NCBI GenBank assembly: GCA_900542425.1
Contig: UQNQ01000022.1
Location: 1-28,055, forward strand
Length of the DNA stretch: 28,055 bases
Source: an uncultured Eubacteriales bacterium
GTDB taxonomy: Bacteria > Bacillota > Clostridia > Oscillospirales > CAG-272
Reading direction: 5' to 3'
Shown in pieces: positions 1 through 8,146 of this stretch. Each line of letters starts with the position of its first letter. Positions within the stretch are counted from its first letter, which is position 1. The notes beneath the pieces are model-generated. The model worked only from the letters and a program-made list of their open reading frames with translations. It was not told the origin of the DNA and ran no database searches. The position numbers were made by a program, and so were the translations under genes.

Positions 1-76
1 CATCAGATTGGGCAAACCCACCCATCGGCACCAAAAACAAATATAATATACACAGTACAATATTTCTCATATTCAT
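1..76 (-). CDS. N-terminus of a secreted protein (partial, runs off left end)
   Basis: Reading the minus strand from the ATG at 76 gives 25 codons before the window ends. They encode a short N-region with one Arg, a hydrophobic core (IVLCILYLFLV) and a cleavage-like end GGFAQ-SD. This is a typical Sec signal peptide; ending in FAQ just before the mature chain is common in Bacteroidota secreted proteins. A second in-frame ATG lies two codons further in (70). The product cannot be identified because only the signal peptide is visible. The style matches the adjacent pgl gene and contrasts with the clostridial genes that follow. Confidence 0.5.
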   Translation of the reverse strand, partial: MNMRNIVLCILYLFLVPMGGFAQSD

Positions 77-325
77 GTCTCAAAGCTTACTTTTCAGGCA
101 ACAAACTTCGCAAAAAAACATGAATCCAACAAATACATTCACTTTAAATGTGGGCAATAGTCTTGTATATACTAATAGGATATCACGAGAAGTTGTACTT
201 ACTTGGACGGTGAAGTATATCTCCTAGGGTACTTGCAGTATATCTTCTCCAAGGAGAGGAGTATATGTACGTGTTTTTTCGAAAACACGTACATGTTTTT
301 GGGAAGGACTCGGCATGTAGCAAAA
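77..325. other. Intergenic region of the left-end fragment
   Basis: No ORF with coding character is visible. The stretch is AT-rich and holds two similar direct copies of a motif beginning AGTATATCT (near 212 and 238) and the perfect hairpin listed separately. It separates pgl from the truncated secreted-protein gene, both read leftwards. Confidence 0.5.
265..294. terminator. 13-bp perfect hairpin with TTCG loop downstream of pgl
   Basis: The arms 265-277 and 282-294 are perfectly complementary and enclose a TTCG tetraloop. The hairpin begins about 30 bp past the pgl stop, which suits a transcription terminator for pgl. On the minus strand no U-run follows the stem, while on the plus strand GTTTTT follows, so the direction of action is uncertain. 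It could instead be an mRNA-stabilising or processing structure. Confidence 0.45.
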
Positions 326-1027
326 TCATGGGTTCAGCCCATAAATCGTAGCCTGTACGGCATGCGATAAGATATAGGCCGCAGGCGTGTCGTTTGAGGG
401 GGAATAGCCTTTGGAGAGCCTCTGGATTACGGGTTCCTTGTTCGTGCCCAGTATCGGGACCAATAAGGGGGCGCCGTTCAAGATAAGCGGTCCCGTCATG
501 GTGATCCGGTATTGGCCGGTAGAAGGTTGCTGGGATACCGCATAGTTACGGCTATCCGACAATAGCTCCATGGTGGTAGGGAAAATGGATGCCGTATGGG
601 AATCCTCACCTACGCCGAGGATGATGCAATCGAACGTAGGCATTTGATTGAACAACGGCAAGAATTCCTTTACGACCCATGAATAACGCATCGCCTCGGT
701 ACCCGGCTCGTTCTCGCCCTTGATCCGGTGGATATGGTCCGCCGGGATACGCAAAGGCTTAAAAAGCAAATGATTCGCATGACCGTAATTACTATCTGGA
801 CTCGTTGGTGGAACGCAACGCTCGTCCACCCAGAAGAAACGGATGTTATTCCAGTCAATCTTATCCTTATACTCATCTACCCAGAGGGAAAACATATGCT
901 TCGCCGTCTCCCCTCCCGAGAGCGCTAGGTTAAACGGAGCGAAGTCTTTCCGGCGAATCATCGCCATCATATCCTCCGTCATCGACCGAAGCGCCTCTTT
1001 CATCTCATTATATCTCTTTATTTCCAT
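326..1027 (-). CDS. pgl: 6-phosphogluconolactonase (pgl/devB type)
   Basis: 233 aa enzyme that hydrolyses 6-phosphogluconolactone to 6-phosphogluconate, the second step of the oxidative pentose phosphate pathway; cytoplasmic. Seen: the sugar-phosphate-binding LSGGET motif near residues 36-41, the FFWVDER segment near 64-70, and ILGVGEDSHTASIFP near 136-150, which matches the family signature GxGxDGHTASxFP, although the usual Gly before His is Ser here (EDSH). The ATG at 1027 is preferred because it gives the normal length; an upstream in-frame GTG at 1069 would overlap the neighbouring gene. The overall style (ANHLLFKPL, FDCIILGVGEDSHTASIFP) looks like Bacteroidota homologues, where pgl follows zwf. 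Here the upstream neighbour is a clostridial lipoprotein, not zwf. Confidence 0.88.
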   Translation of the reverse strand: MEIKRYNEMKEALRSMTEDMMAMIRRKDFAPFNLALSGGETAKHMFSLWVDEYKDKIDWNNIRFFWVDERCVPPTSPDSNYGHANHLLFKPLRIPADHIHRIKGENEPGTEAMRYSWVVKEFLPLFNQMPTFDCIILGVGEDSHTASIFPTTMELLSDSRNYAVSQQPSTGQYRITMTGPLILNGAPLLVPILGTNKEPVIQRLSKGYSPSNDTPAAYILSHAVQATIYGLNP

Positions 1028-1031
1028 AAAA

Positions 1032-4000
1032 TTATCTTCTTTGGCAGGCGCAGACTTTCTTTTCCGCACCTAAAATAACAGTTTCCTCCGGTCCGTCCTC
1101 GCCCGGCTCATAGAAGAATAAGTTCTTCGAACCCTCCTCTTTCCAATGGAGCAAGATCGGATCGATAAATTTCCAGCTAGCCTCCAAAGCGTTGACAACC
1201 GCCATGAAGAAATAGTCGGAAGAAAGGGTTTCGGAAGCTTCCTTAAGATAAGCGTCGAGATCCTCTGCGGTCTCAAGCCCATCCATATACCCCTTGGATG
1301 CCTCAGTCAAAACATCCTCGAGAAGAACTTTTTCACTAAAATATTTCTCCTCAATGATTTCCTTGCACACGCTCTCAATGGTATCTCTGTCCTCTTTGAC
1401 GAATTCAGAAGCATTATAACCACGTGCCTCAAGTTCAGTGGACAAAGCGTTTACCAATGTCTTGACGTAATTCTGATACGTTACAGCATCGCTCTTTGCA
1501 AGCATATAGTCACTCAGCGAATACCCAATATATCTCGCCATCTCGTTGGTATAGAAACCGGTTTCATACAGAATATTATAAAGGTTCTGTTCGGTTTCCT
1601 CATATGACCACGCATTGATCTGAGCCTGAGTATACTGAGTACGCAGTGTATAGATAAAAGATGTCTGCATCTTATTGAGATACATCTCATAATTTTCCAT
1701 ATGCGTTTCCGCCTCAGAAAACTCTTCATAGCTGATTCCGGCGAGATTGCAAAGCTGATCATAAATCTTCAATTCTTCCTCTAAATAGTAGTTGAAGATC
1801 GTGGTTACTACATCGGCATTTTTAATACCGTTTTCACCTTTTTTATAGGTTTCCAAGGAATAAGCGTCAACAAGAATGCTCTTATATTTCTTTCTAAGTG
1901 CCGACACATACGAGACATACTCATCAGAAGACTTGCTGAGTGCCGAAAATTCCTCTCCTGTGGTTCCGACAGCTTCTAAGAACTTATCCATTACAGAGTT
2001 TTCAAACTCCGTCTTGGTAAGACCATTATTCGCCAGATATTCATCATATATAATCTCGTATACTTCTTCTATGATCCTCGGCAAGGAAAGCGCATTCAAA
2101 TAAGATGCACCGAGCTTGGCAACCAACTTATCATAATAAGCATCACGGATAATCCCAGCCGCAGATATATATGGCTGTGCCTGTTCCTTGGTTTGCTGGA
2201 ATTCATCCCACGTAACCGTATAGGAAGTACCGTCGGAGCTGGTAAAGGAAAGTACAGATGTCATAAAATCCCGTACCAGTTTTACATAATCTTCTTCTGT
2301 CAAATTGTTTTCTTTTTCATAATTAGCACGAACGTAATCGAAAACAGCCGTTTCAAAATCAATATCATTCAATGCCCGATACTTTTCAAGCTCGTTTTCG
2401 GGAAGTTCATCCCAAAGAAGAATTTCTGCCATGACACGCAGATAAGATATATTTGTATAATATTTGTCCGCGCTCTTTCTTGCTGTATCAAATACAACCG
2501 TCTCCGATGCAGGACGGGTAGCCTCACTATATTTGGAAAGGTCAATTCCAGCAAGTTCACCAAGCTTATTGCTTACCAAAAGTTCAAGTCCGCTTTTAGA
2601 AACGATGTCGGCGTATTTCTCAGCAGTTATCTTAGAAATCATCTTGTTTTCATACCAAGATATGGTATACGTGCGGTGGTTGTCATCATTAAAAATCGCA
2701 AAATATTCTGTTGCAACAAGCGTGCCGTTCAATCCGCGGTTTTGATCAATTTGGTTCAGATCAGAAGACATCAGCCCTATATCATAAGTTCCATCGGCGA
2801 CCTTGCTCATACTTACCGCATAGCTGTTATTCTGGTCTCTGACAGGAACGACAATCTCAACATCCGGATACATTTCCTGATATGCCGCTGCAAGTTCTTT
2901 AATGGTCGCCTCAAAGTAACCGCGCACGGAATTATCAAGGCTTGCACACAGATTCAGCGTACCACTGAGTCCCGTTTTGGGAACGTAAGAAGACGTCTCT
3001 CCTTCCAGCACATTATAGCCGCCTGCCTTAAGAATCGCCTGACCTTCCGTACTCAGCATAAACGCAAGAAAGTCCTTTTCAAGATCCGTTGCCGAATTTC
3101 TCAGAACAACCGTAAAGGAACGCTTTGACAGTCCTTCATCCTGCAGAAATTCAATCAGTTCCACCATGTAATGCTCTTTGAAGGCCCGCCTCATATTGGT
3201 ACCGCTTGTCGTACCGACAGAGTCTTCATACTCATCATAATCATATCCCAATGGCTCAAGAATCTCTGTCATAGCAGCTCTGCGGATAATCTCGTCAAAC
3301 ATACCGTCAAAGCTGTCTTCACTTAAGAAGAAAGTAAGGAAAGGTGAAAGAGCGGACGCCAGATTTGTCTGCTTATAATAAGTCCATGCATCTACGCTTT
3401 GTCCTTCTTCCGGATATCCCATATAGACATTTCCGGTCAAAGCGTTATTCATCATATAATTATGATTCAATCTCGTGATAGAATAAGAAACCGTACCGTC
3501 CTCATTTTCAATGGTATTGACACGATAATTGGCAACATCATCATTGTCCCCGTCGTATGCAATCCCATATTGCAAAAGGTTTTTCACTTCAGGATCGGTG
3601 TTAATCATTTCGAGGATCTGAAGCGATCTCTTTTCACTGGACGTATAGGAGGAAACCGCAAACATTCCCTCAAATATCGAATCAATTTCAACGAAGGGAT
3701 TCTGAAGGACCTTCACATAATATTCATCGCCATATTCTTCCGGAATGGAAGCATCGCCCTGTACGACATTGACCGCAAACTGATCTGTATCGTCAGCACC
3801 CGTAAAATAACCCTTTTGCTCATATTCCTCCATTAGCAAGAGATGCTCTTGATACTGAGGAATGGAAAAAAGATTCTGAACCTGAAAGTCAGTTCCTTCA
3901 TTTACACTATAGCCATAAATCGGATCAAAGTACGTACCGACCGCGATATCGCCGTCAAAATACTGATAAATACCGAGTGCCTCGGGAACTGTCGCAAACG

Positions 4001-4859
4001 GAATGACATCTTCATTCTGTTTAATCTGAGAAAGAAATCCTTCTGAGCCCTCTGTCGCTGCGTCAAGGTCATCATAGCTGTCTACAGCATCCACATCAAA
4101 GTCATATTTATCTGCAAGAGATTTATCCACAATCAGATAGGTGTATTCAGCAAGCAGATTGTTGTTGGGAATCGCTTTGATGTCCCCTGTCACTGCAGCA
4201 AGTTGGTCAAGAAAAGTAGGATATATATATTGTCTGAATTTTGTAAAATCACTTTCAAGAGATTTCTGAATGGAAAGCAGATAGCCTTTCGAATCAAAGT
4301 AATCGTACATATCCTTACCGGCAATCATCACAATATCAACAGGAGATTGTGCCTCCGGATACAAGGTTTCAATTCTGCCATCTTCCAGAACGGTGGTTTC
4401 TTCCGCTGTATATACCTCTCCGGTAGAAATCGTGGAAGCAATGACGGTGTTAACATGAGTGGTCCATTTGCCAAATATTGTTTTCTGACCGGAACTACTT
4501 GCTTGCGCATTCGCTTCTTTCTGCGCTAACGTATTGAAGCTTGTAATGGCAGCAATTTTGACTTTATCTGCCTCGGCGGCAGCCATTCTCTCATCAACCA
4601 ATGCAATGTATTCGTCAGCTGTAACCAGAGTCAGATTAATTTTTGTCTTATATCTGTTTTTTGATATTTTATTTAACGCATCCTCAACAGCTTTTACTGC
4701 CTCAGGTGTTGTAGACTCCTCGGTAATTCCCAACAGATTGATGGTAGCCGGAAGTGTGGTCGTTGTTTCCGTAGTTTCAGTCTCTCCGCAGCCGGCAAAC
4801 AACAATGCTCCGGCAAGGATACCAAGACACAGCACAACGCTTATTATTCTTTTCATCAT
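1032..4859 (-). CDS. Large mosaic solute-binding lipoprotein
   Basis: 1275 aa surface lipoprotein of an ABC-uptake type. The N-terminus has two starting Met residues, a Lys/Arg, a hydrophobic stretch and a lipobox LLFAGC, then a Thr/Glu-rich linker. Residues ~35-560 look like a family 1 extracellular solute-binding protein. Residues ~578-620 (FTVVLR then DFLAFMLSTEGQAILKAGGY) resemble the C-terminal end of a PstS-like binding domain, and ~633-735 (SGTLNLCAS, then ADGTYDIGLMSSDLN) resemble the start of a second one. Residues ~740-1260 are acidic, Tyr/Leu/Glu-rich, probably all helical, and unrecognised. A strong RBS (GGGAGG) precedes 4859. No permease or ATPase gene lies nearby, so the substrate is unknown. 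The last ~10 codons may not be native: the composition break lies here and the stop is 4 bp from pgl. Confidence 0.75.
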   Translation of the reverse strand: MMKRIISVVLCLGILAGALLFAGCGETETTETTTTLPATINLLGITEESTTPEAVKAVEDALNKISKNRYKTKINLTLVTADEYIALVDERMAAAEADKVKIAAITSFNTLAQKEANAQASSSGQKTIFGKWTTHVNTVIASTISTGEVYTAEETTVLEDGRIETLYPEAQSPVDIVMIAGKDMYDYFDSKGYLLSIQKSLESDFTKFRQYIYPTFLDQLAAVTGDIKAIPNNNLLAEYTYLIVDKSLADKYDFDVDAVDSYDDLDAATEGSEGFLSQIKQNEDVIPFATVPEALGIYQYFDGDIAVGTYFDPIYGYSVNEGTDFQVQNLFSIPQYQEHLLLMEEYEQKGYFTGADDTDQFAVNVVQGDASIPEEYGDEYYVKVLQNPFVEIDSIFEGMFAVSSYTSSEKRSLQILEMINTDPEVKNLLQYGIAYDGDNDDVANYRVNTIENEDGTVSYSITRLNHNYMMNNALTGNVYMGYPEEGQSVDAWTYYKQTNLASALSPFLTFFLSEDSFDGMFDEIIRRAAMTEILEPLGYDYDEYEDSVGTTSGTNMRRAFKEHYMVELIEFLQDEGLSKRSFTVVLRNSATDLEKDFLAFMLSTEGQAILKAGGYNVLEGETSSYVPKTGLSGTLNLCASLDNSVRGYFEATIKELAAAYQEMYPDVEIVVPVRDQNNSYAVSMSKVADGTYDIGLMSSDLNQIDQNRGLNGTLVATEYFAIFNDDNHRTYTISWYENKMISKITAEKYADIVSKSGLELLVSNKLGELAGIDLSKYSEATRPASETVVFDTARKSADKYYTNISYLRVMAEILLWDELPENELEKYRALNDIDFETAVFDYVRANYEKENNLTEEDYVKLVRDFMTSVLSFTSSDGTSYTVTWDEFQQTKEQAQPYISAAGIIRDAYYDKLVAKLGASYLNALSLPRIIEEVYEIIYDEYLANNGLTKTEFENSVMDKFLEAVGTTGEEFSALSKSSDEYVSYVSALRKKYKSILVDAYSLETYKKGENGIKNADVVTTIFNYYLEEELKIYDQLCNLAGISYEEFSEAETHMENYEMYLNKMQTSFIYTLRTQYTQAQINAWSYEETEQNLYNILYETGFYTNEMARYIGYSLSDYMLAKSDAVTYQNYVKTLVNALSTELEARGYNASEFVKEDRDTIESVCKEIIEEKYFSEKVLLEDVLTEASKGYMDGLETAEDLDAYLKEASETLSSDYFFMAVVNALEASWKFIDPILLHWKEEGSKNLFFYEPGEDGPEETVILGAEKKVCACQRR

Positions 4860-4921
4860 TTGGCGTTCCTCCCAAAAATCGATCTTTCATCCGTCAAAAG
4901 CTATGATAATACAATATTATT

Positions 4922-4950
4922 ATAATACATCAAAAAGGCATCTATGTCAA
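4922..4950 (-). promoter_or_regulatory. Sigma-A promoter of the lipoprotein gene
   Basis: On the minus strand a perfect -35 TTGACA (4950-4945) is followed by a 17-bp spacer and a -10 TATTAT (4927-4922, 5 of 6 matches). An overlapping TATAAT lies 3 bp further downstream. The RBS and ATG of the lipoprotein follow about 60 bp later. The gene is therefore likely transcribed on its own rather than from the rpoD operon. Confidence 0.75.
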
Positions 4951-4997
4951 GGCGTTTTTTCTCCCCATAGCTTATGTACGGCTCTATCCAACAACTC

Positions 4998-5050
4998 AAA
5001 AAAGTTGTTTTACATTACAGTTCTCGTCATATTGTACAAACAACTTTTTT
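4998..5050 (-). terminator. Inverted repeat downstream of rpoD, likely terminator
   Basis: The arms 4998-5010 and 5038-5050 form a perfect 13-bp stem (core GTTGTTT/AAACAAC) with a 27-nt loop. On the minus strand the stem ends in ACAACTTTTTT, which supplies the U-tract for a transcript coming from rpoD, whose stop is ~90 bp upstream. Each arm also continues into its own small hairpin (AACAACT...AGTTGTT near 4989-5009), so alternative folds are possible. Confidence 0.55.
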
Positions 5051-5141
5051 CAAGTTATTCATATTATCCAACCTCGATGTGAATTTATTCTAAAGCATAT
5101 TGATAATCCTTGTGCAAATACACCATTTTTTATTTTAGAAC

Positions 5142-6347
5142 TTAGTTTAAATAGTCCCGAAGTTTTTTAGAGCGACTTGGATGGCGAAGCTTGCGCAGCG
5201 CCTTCGCCTCGATCTGACGAATCCGCTCACGGGTAATGTTAAACTGTTGTCCGACCTCTTCCAGCGTACGCTGACGACCATCCTCCAATCCGAAGCGAAG
5301 ACGAAGCACCTGTTCTTCTCTTGGCGTCAATGTGTGAAGAACTTCATTCAACTGTTCGCGAAGCAGTTCATAGGAAGCCGCTTCAGCAGGTGCCGGAGAT
5401 TCCTGATCCTCAATAAAATCTCCGATATGGCTATCCTCCTCTTCTCCGACCGGCGTCTCAAGCGAAATCGGATCCTGTGCGATCTTCAGGATTTCACGGA
5501 CCTTTTCGGGGTTCATATTCATCTCTTTCGCAACCTCTGCCGCAGACACCTCACGGCCTTTTTCCTGAAGCATTTGCCGTGATATCTTCGTAACCTTATG
5601 GATCGTCTCTACCATATGAACCGGTATCCGGATCGTTCGCGCTTGATCGGCAATCGCACGGGTAATCGCTTGTCTGATCCACCAAGTGGCATAAGTGGAA
5701 AACTTATATCCTTTGGTATAATCAAATTTAGAAACAGCTTTCATCAAACCCAAATTGCCTTCCTGAATCAAATCAAGGAAAAAAAGTCCTTTTCCGAGAT
5801 AACGTTTCGCAATGCTCACGACAAGACGCAGATTGGCCTCCACCAGCTCTCTTTTTGCCTGTTCGTCCCCTTCCGACATCCGTTTGGCAAGCTCTGCCTC
5901 ACGATCCGCATCGAGCAGTGGCACGCTCCCGATTTCCTTAAGATAAAGCTTAACGGGATCGTCAATGGTAAGGCCTTCCTGCGCAAGGATTTTTTCCATG
6001 TTTTCAGGCTTATCGAAATTTTCAAGATCCGATTCAATTTCGTCGTCGATTTCTCCGACCAAATCATCGTCATCAAAGCATTCCGTAACATCGATTCCAA
6101 GGGAATCCAACGCTTCATACAGCTTATCAATCTGATCGACATCATAATCCGTATCCCCCAGCGCAGCAATAATCTCGCTGTTGGAAAGAGTGCCCTTTTT
6201 CTTCGCCTTTTCAATCAGATCCTGAATATCGGTCTTTTCGGTTTTGGTTTCTTCCTCACTTTTCTCAGGTTGTTCAGCGTTGTCTGTTCCTGCCTCCACC
6301 GTATTCGCCTCTTCCCCTTCAGTCTCAGGCATCCATTCCCAATTCAT
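5142..6347 (-). CDS. rpoD: RNA polymerase primary sigma factor (RpoD/SigA)
   Basis: 401 aa housekeeping sigma-70 factor that directs RNA polymerase to -10/-35 promoters. Seen: an acidic region 1.1-like N-terminus, region 1.2 (DPVKLYLKEIG), region 2 (LVVSIAKRYLGKGLFFLDLIQEGNLGLMKAV, with the -10-recognising KFSTYATWWIRQAI), region 3, and region 4 with the helix-turn-helix EEVGQQFNITRERIRQIEAKALRKLRH. The ATG at 6347 is chosen because GGAGG sits 8 nt upstream. An in-frame ATG at 6374 overlaps the dnaG stop as ATGA but has no good RBS; it would add nine residues by translational coupling. Last gene of dgt-dnaG-rpoD, the order typical of Clostridia. Confidence 0.97.
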   Translation of the reverse strand: MNWEWMPETEGEEANTVEAGTDNAEQPEKSEEETKTEKTDIQDLIEKAKKKGTLSNSEIIAALGDTDYDVDQIDKLYEALDSLGIDVTECFDDDDLVGEIDDEIESDLENFDKPENMEKILAQEGLTIDDPVKLYLKEIGSVPLLDADREAELAKRMSEGDEQAKRELVEANLRLVVSIAKRYLGKGLFFLDLIQEGNLGLMKAVSKFDYTKGYKFSTYATWWIRQAITRAIADQARTIRIPVHMVETIHKVTKISRQMLQEKGREVSAAEVAKEMNMNPEKVREILKIAQDPISLETPVGEEEDSHIGDFIEDQESPAPAEAASYELLREQLNEVLHTLTPREEQVLRLRFGLEDGRQRTLEEVGQQFNITRERIRQIEAKALRKLRHPSRSKKLRDYLN

Positions 6348-6370
6348 TTGTTTATCCTCCGTAGTTTCTA

Positions 6371-8116
6371 TCATTTCTTTTTTCTATTTAGTAAAATCTT
6401 GATATCTTCCATGTCATCCGAACCGTTAGCACCGTCCGCCTCAGATTTCAACGTTTTTACATTATCACGTAATACCTCAAGGTCATTTTTCGTCAGCAGT
6501 GAACGTTTCACCTGCATAGCCGTGATACGGTCGATCTCCTCTACCGTAAAATCCTGTCCGAGGACTCCGATATCACACACATTCTCACATGCCATCACCG
6601 CCTGAAAAACCCGTCGGTTAAATGCCGTCACAAAATCATCCGGACTTAAGGCAACAACACCGCGCCGAATCTCCGCAACAAGTTCGGGACGAAGCAGCAG
6701 AATGCCGATAATTGCTTCTTCTGCCCGAGCCGCCCGTGCATGACCGACAAACTCCCGATTGACGCGGTCTCCGTATCCAAGCGTATCGGATACCATCTTT
6801 CGCCGCATTTCCACATCATCCGCTTTCTTTTTCTGACGCATACGGCGCTCGACGTCCCGTTTCAGATTGGCTGCCTCCACGGACAGACGTTCCGCAATCC
6901 TCGTTATGTAAATTTCTCTTTCAACATCAGACCAAATCCCGCAAACCACATCGCAAAGCTCATCTGCCGCCTTCAGTTTTTCTTCCGGAATCAGGATGTT
7001 ATATTTGTTTAATACACTGTCACACAGATAATCAAGTTTCCCCTGACTGTCGTCAAGCAGATTTTTGAATCTTACAGCCCCAAATTTTTTGATATATTCA
7101 TCCGGGTCCTTCGCTCCCTCCATACGGAGCATCTTTACCTCAAGTCCTGCATCCGTGAGAATCGGAATTGCCCGCTTCGCCGCAGAAACACCCGCCTCAT
7201 CGCTGTCATAAGAAAGAATCACTTTTTTTGTATATTTCGCCATTAGCCTCGCCTGCTCCGTGGTAAGCGCCGTGCCAAGCGTCGCCACCGCATTCGGAAA
7301 GCCTGCCATATGCACCGCGATAACGTCCATATAGCCCTCACAAAGAATCAACGAATCCGCACAGGCATTTCTTGCGAAATTTAAGGCAAACAGGTTCCGA
7401 CTTTTTTTGAAAACCGGCGTATCCGATGTATTGAGATACTTTGGTTTTCCGTCACCAAGCGCTCTGCCTCCAAATGCAATCACATTCGAAAAATTATCGA
7501 TAATGGGAAAGATAATCCGTCCCCGAAAATAATCGAAATACCCGCCGGTGCGTTCGCTTTTTCCGCATAAAAAAGCCTCTTTCAGCTCATCGTCGCCGTA
7601 TCCGAGAGAATGCATATGCGTGCGCAGGGCATCAAAGCTATTTGGCGCAAAACCAAGTCCAAACCGCTTGACTGCGGCGCCGGAAAGTCCTCTTTTCTTC
7701 AAATATTCCCTTGCCGGCTCCGATTCCGGCACATACAGCATCCGATTGAAAAAAAGTGCCGCTGCCCGGTTCATTTCATACATTCGGGAACGTTTTACCG
7801 TTTCGCTTTTTGCGCCGCCCGCTTCCTCCGGCATTTCCAACCCGGCGCGCTTAGCAAGAAACTCCACCGCTCCGGGATACTCAAGGTTCTCTGCCCTCAT
7901 GATAAAAGAAATGACGTCCCCGCCTGCTCCGCAGCCGAAGCAATGGAAGGTTTCCGTATTCGGAAATACTGTGAAAGACGGTGTTTTTTCACTGTGAAAC
8001 GGGCAAAGGCCCTGATAGTTGGAGCCGGCCCTCTTCAGATTCACATAGGAGGAAATCACGTCCTCGATTTTGTTTCTATACTTTACCTCATCGATAAAGC
8101 TTTGAGGAATCCTCAT
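6371..8116 (-). CDS. dnaG: DNA primase
   Basis: 581 aa primase that makes RNA primers for Okazaki fragments and partners the replicative helicase. Seen: the CHC2 zinc-binding domain at the N-terminus (C38, H41, C59, C62 in CPFH...CFGC), the primase catalytic core, and the Toprim fold with the acidic motif LCEGYMDVIA near residues 257-266 and SYDSDEAG near 300. The C-terminal ~150 residues are the helicase-interaction region. The start at 8116 has a strong RBS (GGGAGGCGG). It begins 30 bp after dgt and its stop sits inside the rpoD leader. Confidence 0.97.
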   Translation of the reverse strand: MRIPQSFIDEVKYRNKIEDVISSYVNLKRAGSNYQGLCPFHSEKTPSFTVFPNTETFHCFGCGAGGDVISFIMRAENLEYPGAVEFLAKRAGLEMPEEAGGAKSETVKRSRMYEMNRAAALFFNRMLYVPESEPAREYLKKRGLSGAAVKRFGLGFAPNSFDALRTHMHSLGYGDDELKEAFLCGKSERTGGYFDYFRGRIIFPIIDNFSNVIAFGGRALGDGKPKYLNTSDTPVFKKSRNLFALNFARNACADSLILCEGYMDVIAVHMAGFPNAVATLGTALTTEQARLMAKYTKKVILSYDSDEAGVSAAKRAIPILTDAGLEVKMLRMEGAKDPDEYIKKFGAVRFKNLLDDSQGKLDYLCDSVLNKYNILIPEEKLKAADELCDVVCGIWSDVEREIYITRIAERLSVEAANLKRDVERRMRQKKKADDVEMRRKMVSDTLGYGDRVNREFVGHARAARAEEAIIGILLLRPELVAEIRRGVVALSPDDFVTAFNRRVFQAVMACENVCDIGVLGQDFTVEEIDRITAMQVKRSLLTKNDLEVLRDNVKTLKSEADGANGSDDMEDIKILLNRKKK

Positions 8117-8146
8117 CGCACCGCCTCCCTCTTCAAAAAATTTTCT

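Noticed and set aside
2193..3128. 311 aa open frame on the plus strand
   Set aside because: It is antisense to the lipoprotein gene, is rich in Ile/Arg/Cys with no family resemblance, and the opposite frame has a clear lipobox and binding-protein motifs.
5598..6605. 335 aa open frame on the plus strand
   Set aside because: It is the reverse shadow of rpoD and the dnaG end; composition is Phe/Ile/Arg-heavy and there is no RBS.
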